Part shown: piece after piece, positions 11,592 to 26,500 of the stretch | How positions within the stretch are numbered: position 1 is the stretch's first letter | How the letters are laid out: the number at the start of each line of letters is the position of its first letter | Source: Gibbula magus | Taxonomy: Eukaryota > Mollusca > Gastropoda > Trochida > Trochidae | Length of the DNA: 64,000 nt | NCBI GenBank assembly: GCA_936450465.1 | Contig: OW388293.1 | Coordinates: 24,577,860-24,641,859, forward strand | Reading direction: 5' to 3' | The notes under the pieces: generated by a model | Database searches by the model: none | Told to the model about the DNA's origin: nothing | The model's input: only the letters and a program-made list of their open reading frames with translations | Program-made: the position numbers and the translations under genes

Positions 11592-14500
11592 GTGAGTTAT
11601 CTCAACTTTGTTTTCAAATATTTTATAACCTTCAACCAAAGTATGAAATAAGGACGTAACATTTTCTTGTGTTCTTTTTTACATTTCTTTACAATTGAAA
11701 TTAAGAAGGATGACAATTTTTCTGGTTATTTTCAACACTGCTTTAATAATCATGTACATTTATGATAATAAATGCTCCCTAGTAGTATTCAGTTATCTTC
11801 CCTTTGCTGTCCTTATTTGTCAAGTTGTCTCCCTTCCCTAATTTGCTTTTTAAAAGGGACTTGTCTCCCTTTTCAATTTTTTTTTATTATCTCAAACGAA
11901 CTTTGAGGGGACATTCCTGTTTGTATGTATGGTAGTCATATATAGAGAATCTAAAAGTTCTGAAATCAAATATATCAACACGAGTTGATTAAAGTTACAA
12001 ATATCCAGAAGCTTGCCGAGGATATTTGAACTGTTATCAACAACTGATATATTTGATGTCAAAAGTCACGAGGTAGAGATTTTATTCATCATTCAAAATG
12101 ATTCTTCATTACTATTTTCTGAAAATGTATATTACTAATCAAATCACTGCCATTTGACTCGGTGATGGCATTGTGATGTCATTAGGGTTTAGTGTCATAG
12201 CATTGTGATATCATGTAGTTGACAATGGTAGGACTTTGTGCAAAATTAATACGATGTATACTATATTATTACCCTTTAGATAAATTTGTTGAATTCTGAT
12301 TGGTCAATAGCCAATGCATACGAAACCGTGTAGGCGGATTTGCCAGGGTCTACCCTCCGTATGACCCGTGAGACAAGTCATGTGACTAACTGCACGGGTC
12401 GTACGGATGACCTTGACCTTAGATGGAATGCGGAAGTAAAACAGTTGCTCGACTCGGAATTTCAGGTTCGAAACTTACCTTAACGAACATAAGTACGGTG
12501 ATTTCAACCTATATACATTATGTATTTTGTTTGCGTCAATAAACTAATTCAATAAAAACATGTGTCTCTCTATTATTCATCAGGTAATAATAATTTAAAA
12601 ATCGATTATTTTTTAGCCGCAGAGTTATCTCCCTTGATATGGAGCGGTACACTCTTTACAGTGTTTTTGCTGTTTCACAATGTGTGGAGTTTTTATCACA
12701 AACGGAAATAGCTATGTAGCCTATATATTTTTATCGAAAATGAGTGAAATAAGTACAAATAATAGATCTAAAGGGTAATAAATTCGTTACACGGTGTTTT
12801 GACAGGGTGTACGGGACTGTAAGACCCCTGTATATTGCGCATTTCCTTCGGCTGCGCCTCAGGAAAATACGAAATATACAAGGGTCTTACAGTCCTGTAC
12901 ACCCTGTCAAAACACTGTGTAACTAATAATGTTATTAATTAAGTATTTCCGTATTGGCCGAGTTACAGGTCCGAGGTCCGTTGTATTGGCCCGAGACGAA
13001 GTCGAGTGCTTATACAACGGACCTCTGACCTTTTACTCAGCCAAAACGGAAATACTTAATTAATGACAATTTTATTACTTAACTTCTATTCATTCTATTC
13101 GCACAACACAAAACATCTCATTTATATTGAAATAATAATTATCAACAAGATTGGTGAACAAATAGCACGGGTCAAAGTTGTGAAGCGATAGCTTCACGCT
13201 TTCACCAAATGTGCAACTGCGCATGCTCAGACTCATAATGGCCCAGTTTGTCTCGTATTGGCCCTGTTTTTCCTGTATTGGCCCAGTCTCCCTGTATTGG
13301 CCCAGTTGCCGAATCATATAGTCTAGGCCGTAAATACCGTATACGTGTCATAACATTGATAGTTAATTAATACTAGAAGATATTGCTATTGATCTCACAC
13401 AAACAATATGGGCCAAAGAGCACAGTTTGGATGATAAGGAACTTTAACACAATCCAATTGAAACATCTTAGGGTAATGCAGAAGTACAAAATGGTGGATA
13501 CTTTGTAAGGACCCGCTCTTCAAATCGATATTTCAATAAGTGTGAATTTGATGTTGGAAGGATCAAGAGATCAGGAATGAGATCAATGTGTATTAGTATA
13601 GCTGTATTACGATCATTCACAGATAACAAGATAGATAGATTGGTAAAACCAGTTCCTGACAAAAATATATTTGAATGCATTATAGTCATCAGACATGTTT
13701 GAACATGTATACTAAGTGACTTATGCTAAATTCATTGGAAATAGCCGTGATATGAATGAAATATTTAACCAATTGATAAAATGAGAATATTTTATTCATT
13801 TCAACGGAAAATTTTCTGAATTTGCAAAATTGAGAGACAGGTGTTTGCCCCTGGAGAACACTGTTTACTTACAATAGATTCATTAACCTAGGGCAATCAG
13901 AGATATTTCTTTACAAACAAATTGTCAAAAATATTTACATGATTTAGACAAACTTAATCACTATAGTTTATCAATAGTATATGTTTGAATCTATTCAAAG
14001 GTACACACATTGTACTGTTGAGGGTCACGAATTCAAAAAATTATAAACAGTGTTATTTTATTGAGAATTACTGACTTGCTGAAAATTATTTTAATGGTTA
14101 TTGGTTCAGTATAGTGGCGTTATGAAGGTGAAAGTAGTGATTTCTGATAGAAAACACGACAATGCACCGCTATTAGCGAGCCTCTTTAAAGTCATTCACA
14201 TTTAGCCTAGTATAAGCAGTAAAACTATATATTAATTAGCGTCTTGCAAAAAGCACAAATTTTAAATTTTGATCTGATGAAGCCGCCGCGACGGTTGAAG
14301 AAGCATTATCAAAGCTGTTCTTTGGACCTGGTTTTGCTATGTTTGGATGCTACGTCCTCCTCTTTCTTTTAAAATTATAACCATAATGGCGGACATCGGA
14401 AGGTAAGTTGAAAATAATTCGACCATTACAGTTCCATAAACTCTATAATTTGAGGGTCAAGTTAATGAAGAATTTGCAATATTTGTGAATTACCATCTAT

Positions 14501-17500
14501 GAATGATGATAAATTTCAGGGAGTATGCAACTATGCATGCATATGTTCACCCCCCATCAATAAATTGAACTCATTAATATTAACTATATGTTAGCGACAT
14601 TGATCCTCATTCATGTAACTGCACATGTTTGAATACGCATATTATGAATTGATCTTTTCCATCAATCATTAACATTTAAATTACTTCTTGTCCAAAACCA
14701 GTATGCATAGAAAGCCAAAATTACAATGAATTAAATAAAGTTCAAACCTTCCAAGTTACTATACACTTATGACGATCAATCTATTAAGGAGCATTACATA
14801 TAAAAAAATATATAAAATGAAATAAAGTTATACTAATATTGAAGATCAAGAAATACATATTTATGGATTTACAACTTCTTCATTGCAGCAAGACGGGTGC
14901 AATATATCGGTGTGGCTACTCACACAGGTTATCATATATATAACTCTTTTTAATGCTCATTAATCAATCATTAATCAATTTTAGTCTATAATTATATGAC
15001 AAAGAACAAAACATTGTATCAAATTATATAAGATACCAACGGCAATAAAACACAGGCGGTCAAGGGGACCGGCAGCTTGCTTTATGAGACAATATAACGT
15101 GCTCGTGATGTTGGACGTCAGTTAGAGCTTCGCTTCGCAAATGAGGTCAAAGTTTACGTTACTTTGATTGTTCAATGTTGGTGAACGCGTTCTACGACGG
15201 GAGGCATTAATATTTTCCAAAAATAGTTTATACAAACAACATAATATCGCCAAGGTTTTTTTATATAAAAGCTAGGAACTGTTTAAGGGCATCTCAAATA
15301 AGAAATAGAAGACAAGTTGGCGTGCTTCATCGTAGAGTAAAACATAGCAGGGAGCATAAAACACTCAGGGCTGTGCACTTCTTGTTTTATGCTCCCTGCT
15401 ATGTTTTATTCAATGATGAAGCACGCCAACTCGTCTTCTATTCTTAAATATGGCATATTTACACTAGTATAATCATTTAAAGCTTATTTCCATCAATAAG
15501 TAATCTTTCTTTCTACTCATGGCCTTACTAGGATGATCTAGTATCCAAGTATTAAAATGGTTGGCCATAACTAGTGTATGAAATAAGCTTGAAAACTAGC
15601 CAATCCAAAAGTGGTAATTTGCCTATTTTAAAAATCAAAATTAAGGAAAAAACTGCCAGCCCCAACCAAAATTATGATGTTCATGGCTATCAGACATTCA
15701 CTGTTTATACATAGTATATTTGATATATACTTATTTCCATCAATGAGCTATCAAGCTTACATTGATGTAATAAAGGGACAAACATTATATGAAAGTCATG
15801 ATATCTATAAAATCTTTGGCATATGTTATAGATTTTTTTGCTAAATGCTGATTTCGACCAATCAGCAATCAACGTCGCTCACTGACTGGTAGAGTAGGAC
15901 AGGAAGCTCAGTTCGGTGAAATATTTTCCATGTGATTAAAGTTGTTACATTATCGTCAAATAGCTTTTGTAATTGGTCTATTTCACTGTCCAACCTTTGA
16001 CCTTTCCCATCATGTGGCGTAGATAGATGTGAAACTCCCACATAGAGAGACAGGTTTTAACTGTCCATTCATCAGATGTTGTAGTCGGTGCAATAAAAAA
16101 CATTTCCTTGAATATGTAATGTACTGATATCCTGTTGTTGATGTAAATTTGTATATAGGGGTCTGTTTCTCTCTCTCTCCGATATACATAGACTTTGAAG
16201 TATTCTATATCATCGGTAAATTGGTATATCAAGACAATTTATTTTTGTGTCATTCATAAAATTAGCCTTTTCTTAGATGTAAATTGATGTATATACCGGT
16301 AGCTCTTTTCATTTTCTCATTAATAATTGTATACCTTTGCTCAATGTATCTATGGAATGTATAATTTGTTTCTATTGAGACCATTTTCTACCAAAGATGC
16401 ATAAATGTTAAACTTTAGCTATATGGCTATATGAGTACCTGGTATGTACAGCAACAAGAGTTTCCCTGTTATTACTGATTTCAGTGCTTATCTGCTTTTC
16501 AGAACAAGACAAAAACCATATTGTTTTTTAAAATTCCCCCTATGTACATAACAGTCCCATTTGCATATCCTGTAGTCCTGCTCCATGACTGTGTAAAAAT
16601 AAGAGCCTTTAATACAGTCTAGATCCTTATTTAGCAAGTCTAGATAAACTGAATACACATTTTAGTCTACATATCCTGCTGTGACACAAACTCTGTGGAC
16701 TCTGTAGTAATGAATCACCATGTGTGAACTGATCTACCTTATCAATTTAATTTGCATTTCAATGCATTTATCCAGTATTAGACCTTATCTGACATGACAT
16801 TACAGCATATCGACCTTGTCCTTGGGGCCTTGGACTCACGTGTGTTATTGTACTCTTATGTCTGCATAATATTGACAGTAGCCCATACTGACATCTACGT
16901 GGGTTTTGGCAGTTAACAGTAAAATCTCTTTGAACTATAGCAATGAATGTTTCTATATGCCAACCTGGGGTCATTTTTTAAACATTTTAAGTTTAATACC
17001 TTCATCCAGACTTGCTGAATAAGGATCTAGACTGTATTAATGGCTCTTTTTTTGTACAGTCATGGGGCAGGACTATGGTATCTAGTTAAACAATCGGAAA
17101 ACCAAACTAATAGCTTTACCAGGAGGTACACCCAAGCACTGAAGCAAGACATCTACACACTACACACACACCTGTACGACTAGTATCCTTGGTGTCAACG
17201 TGACATGTAACTCAAGTACACAAACAGTGAAGATTGTGTTGTTATTTTATGCTTTTAAGGACATTTAGTTTTAACCTTTTACATTGGGACATACTGTTAA
17301 TTTATTATGTGAAAATTAATATGAATTTTGATTTGACAGACTTTTAAAAAAAAGATATATTAGAACTATTTTGCTTGTTAAGACATGAATAATGTAAATA
17401 CTGTTTTACTGTTTTACATGAAACATGAAATGATCTACGTAATAACACACCTTTTGTGTATAAAGATATAGAAATAGATATACCGGTAGATATATGATGT

Positions 17501-20500
17501 CTGAATGCTTTAAAAAATATTTGTATACATTTTAAATTATTAAATTTAAAATGTCAAACCTTACTATTTATATTGTGATGCATGTTTGCAGTTAACAGAA
17601 CAATGAACACTATACCATTACTGTTAAATGACAATGGGCCCCATGATAGAAGCATGATATAAACAGAGTGTCTTTCTTTTCAGTGACACACCGCTCAGTG
17701 CCATTGCTTAGAATAACAGGTTTAGTCTGTCATTCTAATTTATTACCCTAATTAGCAATCTTCTCACGCATTTGAATATGGGATGAATAATATAAATCAA
17801 ATAGATTAAGATTGTTTTTATGAAATTCCAGCACATACTTCCCATATAATCAGAAAGAAAGTTTTTTTAATTTCTTAAATATTAGTATTTAATACTTTAA
17901 TAATTAGGCAATCCAAGTTTTGGCTGTTATCAAAAGTATTTTTAAGAATGAGTCAAAGGTACATGAATACAATATGACTAATGAAAGTGAGTTGTTATTT
18001 ACCCAGTGATTCAAAGATTTCAAAGACTAAATTTTCATTGTTATGACCTAGCAATTGCATGATTTTGGCACACAAACATTTGGAATTGAAAACAACATTA
18101 CTTAAGGAGGTACAGTTTCACAATTCTAGAATTTTTTTAATGTTAATCTTGGAACTTGTTTGTCAGGTGGCTTCTTGTCAGACATGCCTTATTCAAACTC
18201 TGATATGTTTTTGATAATTCTCACAATGTCCTGTATATAATAGTAAGCGTGTTCCTACTCGTACTTCAAACTGATTAGATCTGTCTGCTGTGTTGATTGT
18301 GTCCCTGACAATGGTTGGGTCTGTTCTATCATGACAATGGCTCTAATGACTTGTACTAGAGAATTCAGCAAGATTTACCGCTTCAACCGACAATAAGAAA
18401 TTCACCGGAGCATGGACTGTTATATCATGCCTATATCTTCCCTGTATTGTTCTCCCTCTGTGGGAAGTCCTTCCTGAAACATATATACGTAATTCTAAAC
18501 GAGGAAATCTTGTTTGAACCCTCTCTCACGGATCATTTATTGCGTGTTTGGTATGTTTACTCAGAATCTAAAACAATTTGAATAAATAATTTGAACAATA
18601 CTGCCTCTAGTAATACACTCGACAAAGCTAGTTATGGATATATGTGTATTTTGAAATTATTAATATTGACTTATTTATTCATTGGCACTGAAATGTCAAT
18701 CATAAAAATTTCAATATCTTATTTTGTGATGTATATAAATTATATTATAATCACAAGCATGAATCTGAATATCGGTTTTATGTTTATAATAGTTCATGGT
18801 TAAACTGTTCACAATGTTCTGTATAACGACTTCTTTCATGTGTAGATACACAAGGTTTCGAAGTATATGCTCACCTCTTCAGATATCCAAAGACTTAAAA
18901 CATTTCATGTATTGCTAATCACTTGACACTTGAGGGTACTCTAGCAAGTCAGTTTTAACTCATCTGGGCTCTGTTCCATAACATCCATAACAGCGAGCGC
19001 TAAATAATCGCTCATTGAGCGCTACATTAAACCTCTCTTGAACGCGATTGCTCAATGTAGCGCTACGTAGCAAGGCGAGCAAACTTCAAGGGATTTGCAC
19101 TGCGTTGTTCAAGAGAGAAAGAGCGCAACTTGAGCGCTACATTGAGCGATCAATGAGCAATTTAAGCGCTCGCTGTTATGGAACGGAGCCCAGGTGTCAC
19201 ATTTTCAACTTTTCACATTTCGACTTCTTCTCAACCACTTCACTCTCAAAGCTGAAATTTGTTTGCAGGTACCTGGTACCTGATCAAAGTTTGTTCATTT
19301 GGTCCTAACCCCCACTCTTATATTGGTGTGGCAGGCATTTTCCCTTAAACTTTTGAACGACTTCTTCTACGAAACCAGTAGACAAAGGAAACTCAAATGT
19401 TCAGAATAACATCTTTGTTACATGTTAAATCTGTAGATGCGGATTATCTGGTGGGTTAAATGAACATAAGTGGTCCTGCTTCATAAACTCAGCAGATTCT
19501 CACTTGATAATTAAGAGGGGGGAGGGGGGAGGGGGGACAAATATATGGCTAATACATCACAACCGTCATCTGTTGAAGAGTTGGTGTATACTAGCCATTG
19601 CAGGTTCTAACTTGATGTTTAGGGAAAGAAAAAACTTTGTTATGTGGTTGGTTTTCTAATTACTGCTTACATTTCGATGTGTATCATTAAACAATGCTCC
19701 ATTCTTAAATATAATGATAATATTGCAAAGAGAATAATAACATACTATTCTACTCAGATTCAAAGGTTACACAAGAAAACTTTTGAATTGTAACAGATCA
19801 TGGGTAGGTATGACTTTAAGTATCTGGGGAGGAAATGGTTCCTCATTTATACTTCACACTTGTGATATTTAATCAGGGAAGTTCTTTTTGAGAGAAAGGT
19901 ACCACTTGAAATCTTATTTCATTTAAAATGCATCAAAATTTCACAAAATAACACAAGTCAATAACATTTCTATTGGATAAATGATTAGAATAAAAGATAG
20001 AATAAATGATTATGACCAATAAGAAAGCCTTAGTACTAAGAAATCTTTTATCATGTCCAATTAATCTATTTTCAAATTTGCAACTTTGTTTTGGTCCATA
20101 AACCAAGAGCTATATTCTTTGTTAAATTACAGAAGAAAACCTCCCTCGCCGCACAATGAACCAATTCCAAACAGGGTCAAATCTGCTGTAACAGGATGGT
20201 ATAGCCCTGCCTGGAGCTGCCTGGAGTATTACCCTAGTTGTCAAAAGGTCACTCCGATCAGTTTCCATTAATCTAAATTCAATGGGGTCTTGAAGTCTAG
20301 TGAAATCAGAGATGAGAATTGTCACATGGTATGAACAGGGCTTTTTGAAGGTCACCGAGGATCTCTTGGTCATGTGCTCTGGGTGTAGATATCTGACTCA
20401 AGATCTGACAGTTTCTGGGAAAAGATTTGTTCACCTGATACTGTGTGAAAGTAACATTTGTATGTTGATTGTTCGAGATGGGAATAGGACAGGATGAATA

Positions 20501-23500
20501 TAGAAGTTTGGGTCAAAAGATGAATTCATTGATAACATGATATAGTGGGAAGTAACATTTGTATTCTGTTCTTTGATGAAAGATGTTGAAATGAAATTGT
20601 ATGAATTGTGGTAAAGGTCTAAACTAATGAATTTGTCAACTTGATGTGTGTTGTTAAAAAACATCTTCATTTTGAAAGATACAGCAGAATAACAGACACA
20701 GGATGGCATCATCAGAGATCTTATTAGAGTTTGATAGAACTTCCCCCCTTCAGGGCAGAACTGTAGTTGGTCCCGTTCTTGTGATGAAAGGGATGATTGC
20801 AAGTTCGTGGTGTTCTATTGTGATTTCCTTGTTAGAGTATTCCATAGCAAGACAAACACTTGTTGACCTTATTTCAAAGTTTTAATATCAGAATGATACA
20901 TGTTAGTTGTTTTTTTCAATTGTGACATTAGATAAATTTCTCAAGTTTTGACCAAGCCTAAATTCAAACACTGTTAAAGGTGAAAAAAATGCCTCTACGT
21001 CCCAGAATAACATACCTAGCCCTGAATTGATTGAGAAACCAAAATCAGGATAATTAAATGTGCTAGGGATAGATTTACTGGGGGTAATCAGGCTTAACTT
21101 TGACCATTAAAAGCTACCATAGGGGATTGGTAAGATATATTTTTCGTATAAATTTGGGAATATTGACTTTGTAAAAATAGGTCACTATTTCCTGATTCAA
21201 ATTCAGTATAAGACCAATAAAGGATCGTGATAATTGTCGCATTTGATAAACCAATGGGAGGGAGAACTAATTATAACAATTTGGCCAGTGCAACTCTAAA
21301 TCAGGTGGACAGACAGACTGACAAAGTTCCACAGTTTGGGGACCACGTTTGTGAGTAATGGCTGCAAATGATGGACTTCCTGTTGCAAAGGTCAATGGCA
21401 GAGAACATCAGAGGAAAGCAGAAGGTAGCCCTCCATATCGGACTGCTTCCGGACCACGTGTAGCCTCACTTTCAGTTGGGAGCCTCAATCTCACTCAGGA
21501 CACAACGCTGCACGGTTCACTGAACTTTACCTGAACCATGCTGATAGATTCTGAAATGCCAGTCCAAGATTTCATTGTGATGTATCACATTTGAACTTGT
21601 TAGTCCTCTTATATATACCAGCAACTCAATTCTCACATGCACGTTATATATATAAAACTCTATTCTCACATGAACATTATATATATAACTCAATTCTCAT
21701 ATGCACATTATATAACTCACATTCTCACATGAACATTATTAATTTGTGAGATATTTTTTTTTTTTTTTTTAATTTGGCCATTACTGATCCATTCTCATCC
21801 CACACAGGTTACTCAACTCGGTTCTTCCATTGTAACTTCTGTTTCATATTGCACACTTTCTAGACTAGAAATTGACAGTCCTGATTGGTTGTATCACAAT
21901 TTAGTTGTGCCATGATGTTTCAAACGGTCTGATGACAGCTTGTATTGTCCACATACATCATCTTTCATGACCGTGACCTTATTTTCAAGGTCACTTGTTT
22001 GTTTAAACGATAAATTTTCAACCATCACTCCGAAAGTTGGCTTTGTGGATGATGCAGACACCAGTTGGCTAAACATCGTATGACCCTCAGCAACTGTTGT
22101 GTTCAAATTTGCTGATCATCCTGACACTTTTTCCCTGTAATCTAATATATGAAGAACCACATTTTAAAGGGGCAGTAGCACATTTTTGGCAAATTTTATT
22201 TTTTCAAATTTCCCATTTATAATGATTTTTTATGTCATTCATATTTACTTTAGAGGGTAAAACATCTTATTACATAAACCAATTATCTGTAGTGGTAATA
22301 ACAGTTTTGCTTATACAGCAAAATTGCATGGCATCCATTTTATTGTGAACACATTTTATTATTTCGAATTACAAAAATGATTCCTATGGCTTTACGGAGC
22401 CATGTACACTCATTTATTAACTTGATTTTCTGAAGAGAGAAGGGTTTTTTGATATTGGTGACATTATTTTTCAGATACATTTCTTTGACTTATTTCAGCG
22501 AAAAAACATGCTACTGCCCCTTTAACTTTATGATAAAAGATAGAAATGTGTCTTACTCAGCTCAATGTTGCCATGTTAGTGGTAAACATTTGTTAGAGAT
22601 AACAGGCAATGCCACATACCATTTACAGTCATCTTGAATATGCAAAAAGGCACATACAGAATTTTTCAGAAAAGTTTACTTGGATACAATCAATCTAGAG
22701 GTTAGGTAATCCAATCTAACTTACCTTTCTGCAGGTAATTAGATGTCACTCTTACATCATGAAGCACAATGCTTATATCATTGTATACTGATTTATTATA
22801 TAAACCAACACCTGTGGAATGATGTACTGGTATTGCGTTTTATCGCCTGGTAGATTTAATTTACAACAGGGTTCGTACAAGCCTGGAAAAAGCCTGGAAT
22901 TTGGGCACTTGGCCTTAAAAAGCCTTAAAAAGTTAATTTAGCCTTAAAAAGCCTGAAAAATTACTTAAAAGCCTGAAAAATTACTAAAAAGCCTTAAATT
23001 TAGTACTGTCTCATGGATTTTTTCAAATTTTATGTATGTGTATCTGATACAAAACAAGTTTTGAGTAACTTCTGTACATTCAGAAATCATGAATTTCTGT
23101 CGTTTCAGAATATATACACGGTCTATTGCGCATGCTCAGTTACTTCGTGTGGCTTCGCTTCTTATGATTATTAGCCTTAATTTTGTCAAGAAAAGCCTTA
23201 AAAAAGCCTTTAAAAAGCCTTAAATATGGGTCTTGAAATTCTGTATGAACCCTGTACAACCTATTATATAAAAAGATTTATTACATGCAGGAATTAGATG
23301 AGTTATCACTTTTCTCACACAGTGTATGTGATGTCATTACTACAATTACTGGCAATGTCATGTTATTGCTCTTGCTAGTTGACAGTGCAATATTGGTATG
23401 TCATCTGCCATCAGAAACATATTTTACACCAGTTACTACTCAAGGAACATTTGCTCATCAGTCCTTTAAAGGGACACTGCGTCGAGGATAAAAATGAGTC

Positions 23501-26500
23501 ATCTTTATCTCACTAAGCTGATTAGAGTGTCTGCTAAAGAGTTACACTTCGATTCACTGTCTACAAGTAGTAGTTTTTATTACCAATTACATCAATTGTC
23601 TGAAATTCGGTATCTGTGACTTGTTAGCAGACATGTAAATCAACATAGGTAGATACACATGATCTGATTTTTATTCTCGACGCGGTGTCCCTTTAAGGCT
23701 TTTGGCATGCTCCATTGTCAGTGATCCAAGAGACAAATTTTGACAGATACATGCAACTCACGAATATCTGTTAGATGCTGAGCATTCTGATTCCAAGAAC
23801 ATACTGCAACCATTGAAGCTTCACTGATGGTATAAAAGTAATAAAAATAATCCATTTGTAAAAGAATAACATTATTTGGTCCAGTAAACTTTCCATGTTG
23901 GATAAATAAAACTACCCATATTAATTTATCTTTTGGTCAACTGACAACTGATAAAATTAATGGTTGAAATATAGTGAAGTTATTTATAAAATTAATGTTG
24001 TCACTTGCCCTTTGGCGATTGCATTCTAGAAAAATAAAAACCTTGAAGTATTATTTGTTTTTATGTCCCATCCCACTGTTTAAACTAGGAGCCTCAGTCT
24101 GGTTCTTTTCCACCAAAACTAAACTCAATTCAATGCACAAACTTGAAATAGCATCCTTGATACATTTGATTTAATGAGACTATCTGACATGTGAATCTTT
24201 ACTACTACACCCTCTCAATAACATGACCCAGAGTGCAAATACCAGGTTATGTCAACTGAGAAGCAGTTATTTACATTAACTTGAATTCCTCTATGAAATT
24301 TATGATCTGTGAAGATAACAGCTATGTTGAATGATCCCTTTGTTGTGTTTGAAGTGCACAGTGAAGTGATTGTGACACTGATTTGAAACAAGTTGAGATG
24401 TAGTTAGAGGAGTTGACTGGTTCTAGATTTAAAATGGCTCCTATATAATTATTGCTATATTCTAAGGTTAACAGTAATATGTTATTCAGATACGTAGCCA
24501 GACTTATTAAATAAGATATTTAGACTTCATGCAGTCTCAGAGTGCTTCTGTGTCATGATGTATTTTTTTTTATATTTACAGAAATAATAGAAGAAGAAAT
24601 ATATTTTATTTATGTGTCACATGCAAATCTCAGAAGATATAAAATCAAAATAATTAAAACAGCAACCGGCCATGAGACACGATATCACTATTCAAAATAA
24701 CATTGTTTTAAAAAGCACATCAAGACATATACACAAACACACCAGAATGCATACACACACGCACTCACAAGCAGACACATGCACAGACACAGTAAAACCT
24801 GATATACATATAAACAAAAATATTGATGATAAGTATAATGGTATATAAATCTATTCTGCCGAAATATTTTGATGACTAAACAGAATATAATAGAGCGGCA
24901 CATTACACATAGCTCATAGGACTTGTATTCAGTGGCCTTATTTTATGTCATTCTCAGTTAATTTTGCAAAAGAAAAAATTAGCGACTTGTTTTATTATGT
25001 CCTTTATAATGTTTAAAATTAGCTAACAGTGTCACTGTCAAGATATTTTTTTTAAATTCTGTAATGTAACAATAGAAAATTTTAAATATGAAAATTAACT
25101 CAAAGACATTTATTACATCACTTGACTTAACCCTGTTTTTCTAAATGGCTATTAAGTAACCTAAGATATAAGCACAAGCCAATTCTTTTAGTAACAGGAA
25201 TGATAGATTAAGTGTTAAATAACAAAATCATCGGACTTGAAACCGTTAAAACAGTTTTCTACAATGATATTCTTAATCACTGTCAAATGCATGTGGAGCA
25301 GAAGCAACATATGTTTCAGTAGCTTTTCAAGGTTATAGTATAAAACAGAGTTCAGTTTGTTGTTATATATCGTGTGAAAACATTTTAGCACTCGTATATT
25401 ATCAAGATTCTGAGGTGAAGTGGCAGCAATCCCAACAATGTGCTTTCAAGATGTTGCTTGTAGGTCACATTGACATTTCGCATTTACATATCTTAAAGAC
25501 GCTGTAGCATGTTTTTTGCATATTATATTTTCTAAAAAATTTCATTTATTATTAAAGTTTATATAAAATATTGCTACTTCAATGGATAAAACATCTCATT
25601 ACACATCCGATAAGCTTATTGCTCTAGGTTCTGGATGACAGACTAGCTTGATAACAGTATTAGGATCTATACCGAAATGTCGCCATTGTAAAATAAAGAA
25701 AACGAATATCCATAAAATATCCTTGTCTATTCCACAACACCAACTTCTAGAATGCCTCTCTAACAGTTCATTGTATGGATAGAATATGCTCAAAGTAATA
25801 AATAAGTTGCCTTAGACAGATCAACCTTCTCCACACTCGTAGGTACTGTCATAGTGAAACGTGTACACGGTCTAGTACACTGTATTTAATCATGACCGCA
25901 TGCATGCACCTGGCTATAATTAGTTGTGCAGTCATTAGAAACATGACAATGGTGTTATCTCGTCCTTTCAACTTCCCACTCTCCGACTCATTGCTCAAGG
26001 AGAGTGACTGTACCTTATCTAAATAACCTAAATCTAAATCTACATGCTTTATTACTCATATAAATTGTATGAAATGGTCTGCCCTGCCCTTAGGTACCAG
26101 ACCCTACATATATATAAAAGTATACCTATCTACCTATATTATATAGGATAAAGAAGGTATGACACTGTCATAGGACCGGTAATGGTTAAACAGGTTTTCT
26201 GGCTCAAATATGCTTTGTAAAAATTCGTAGACTAGTCTATGTTTTCATTTGCGGTCCTATTGCAGGATCCACTGTGTCCTACCTTCTTTATATGTAATAA
26301 AGCTAGCTAGGTAGGTAACGGGTCATAAAAAATGGAGAGATATCGATGCATTTTCACCTTGCCGTGGGAAGATGGTAACGGGTAGGTAGGTAGGTATAGT
26401 TATATATATATATGTAGGGTCTGGCGCCTGTGAGTCTGCCAGACTAACAGTTAACATTTATGTGGGGTGGCAACTTTTTGAGTTGTTTTCTTTTCAAATT

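Noticed and set aside
14386..14402. An alternative EAAT first exon starting ATGGCGGACATCGG with donor AG/GTAAGT
   Set aside because: It is 17 nt long and ends in phase 2, whereas exon 2 needs phase 0. It also lies downstream of exon 1 with no supporting promoter.
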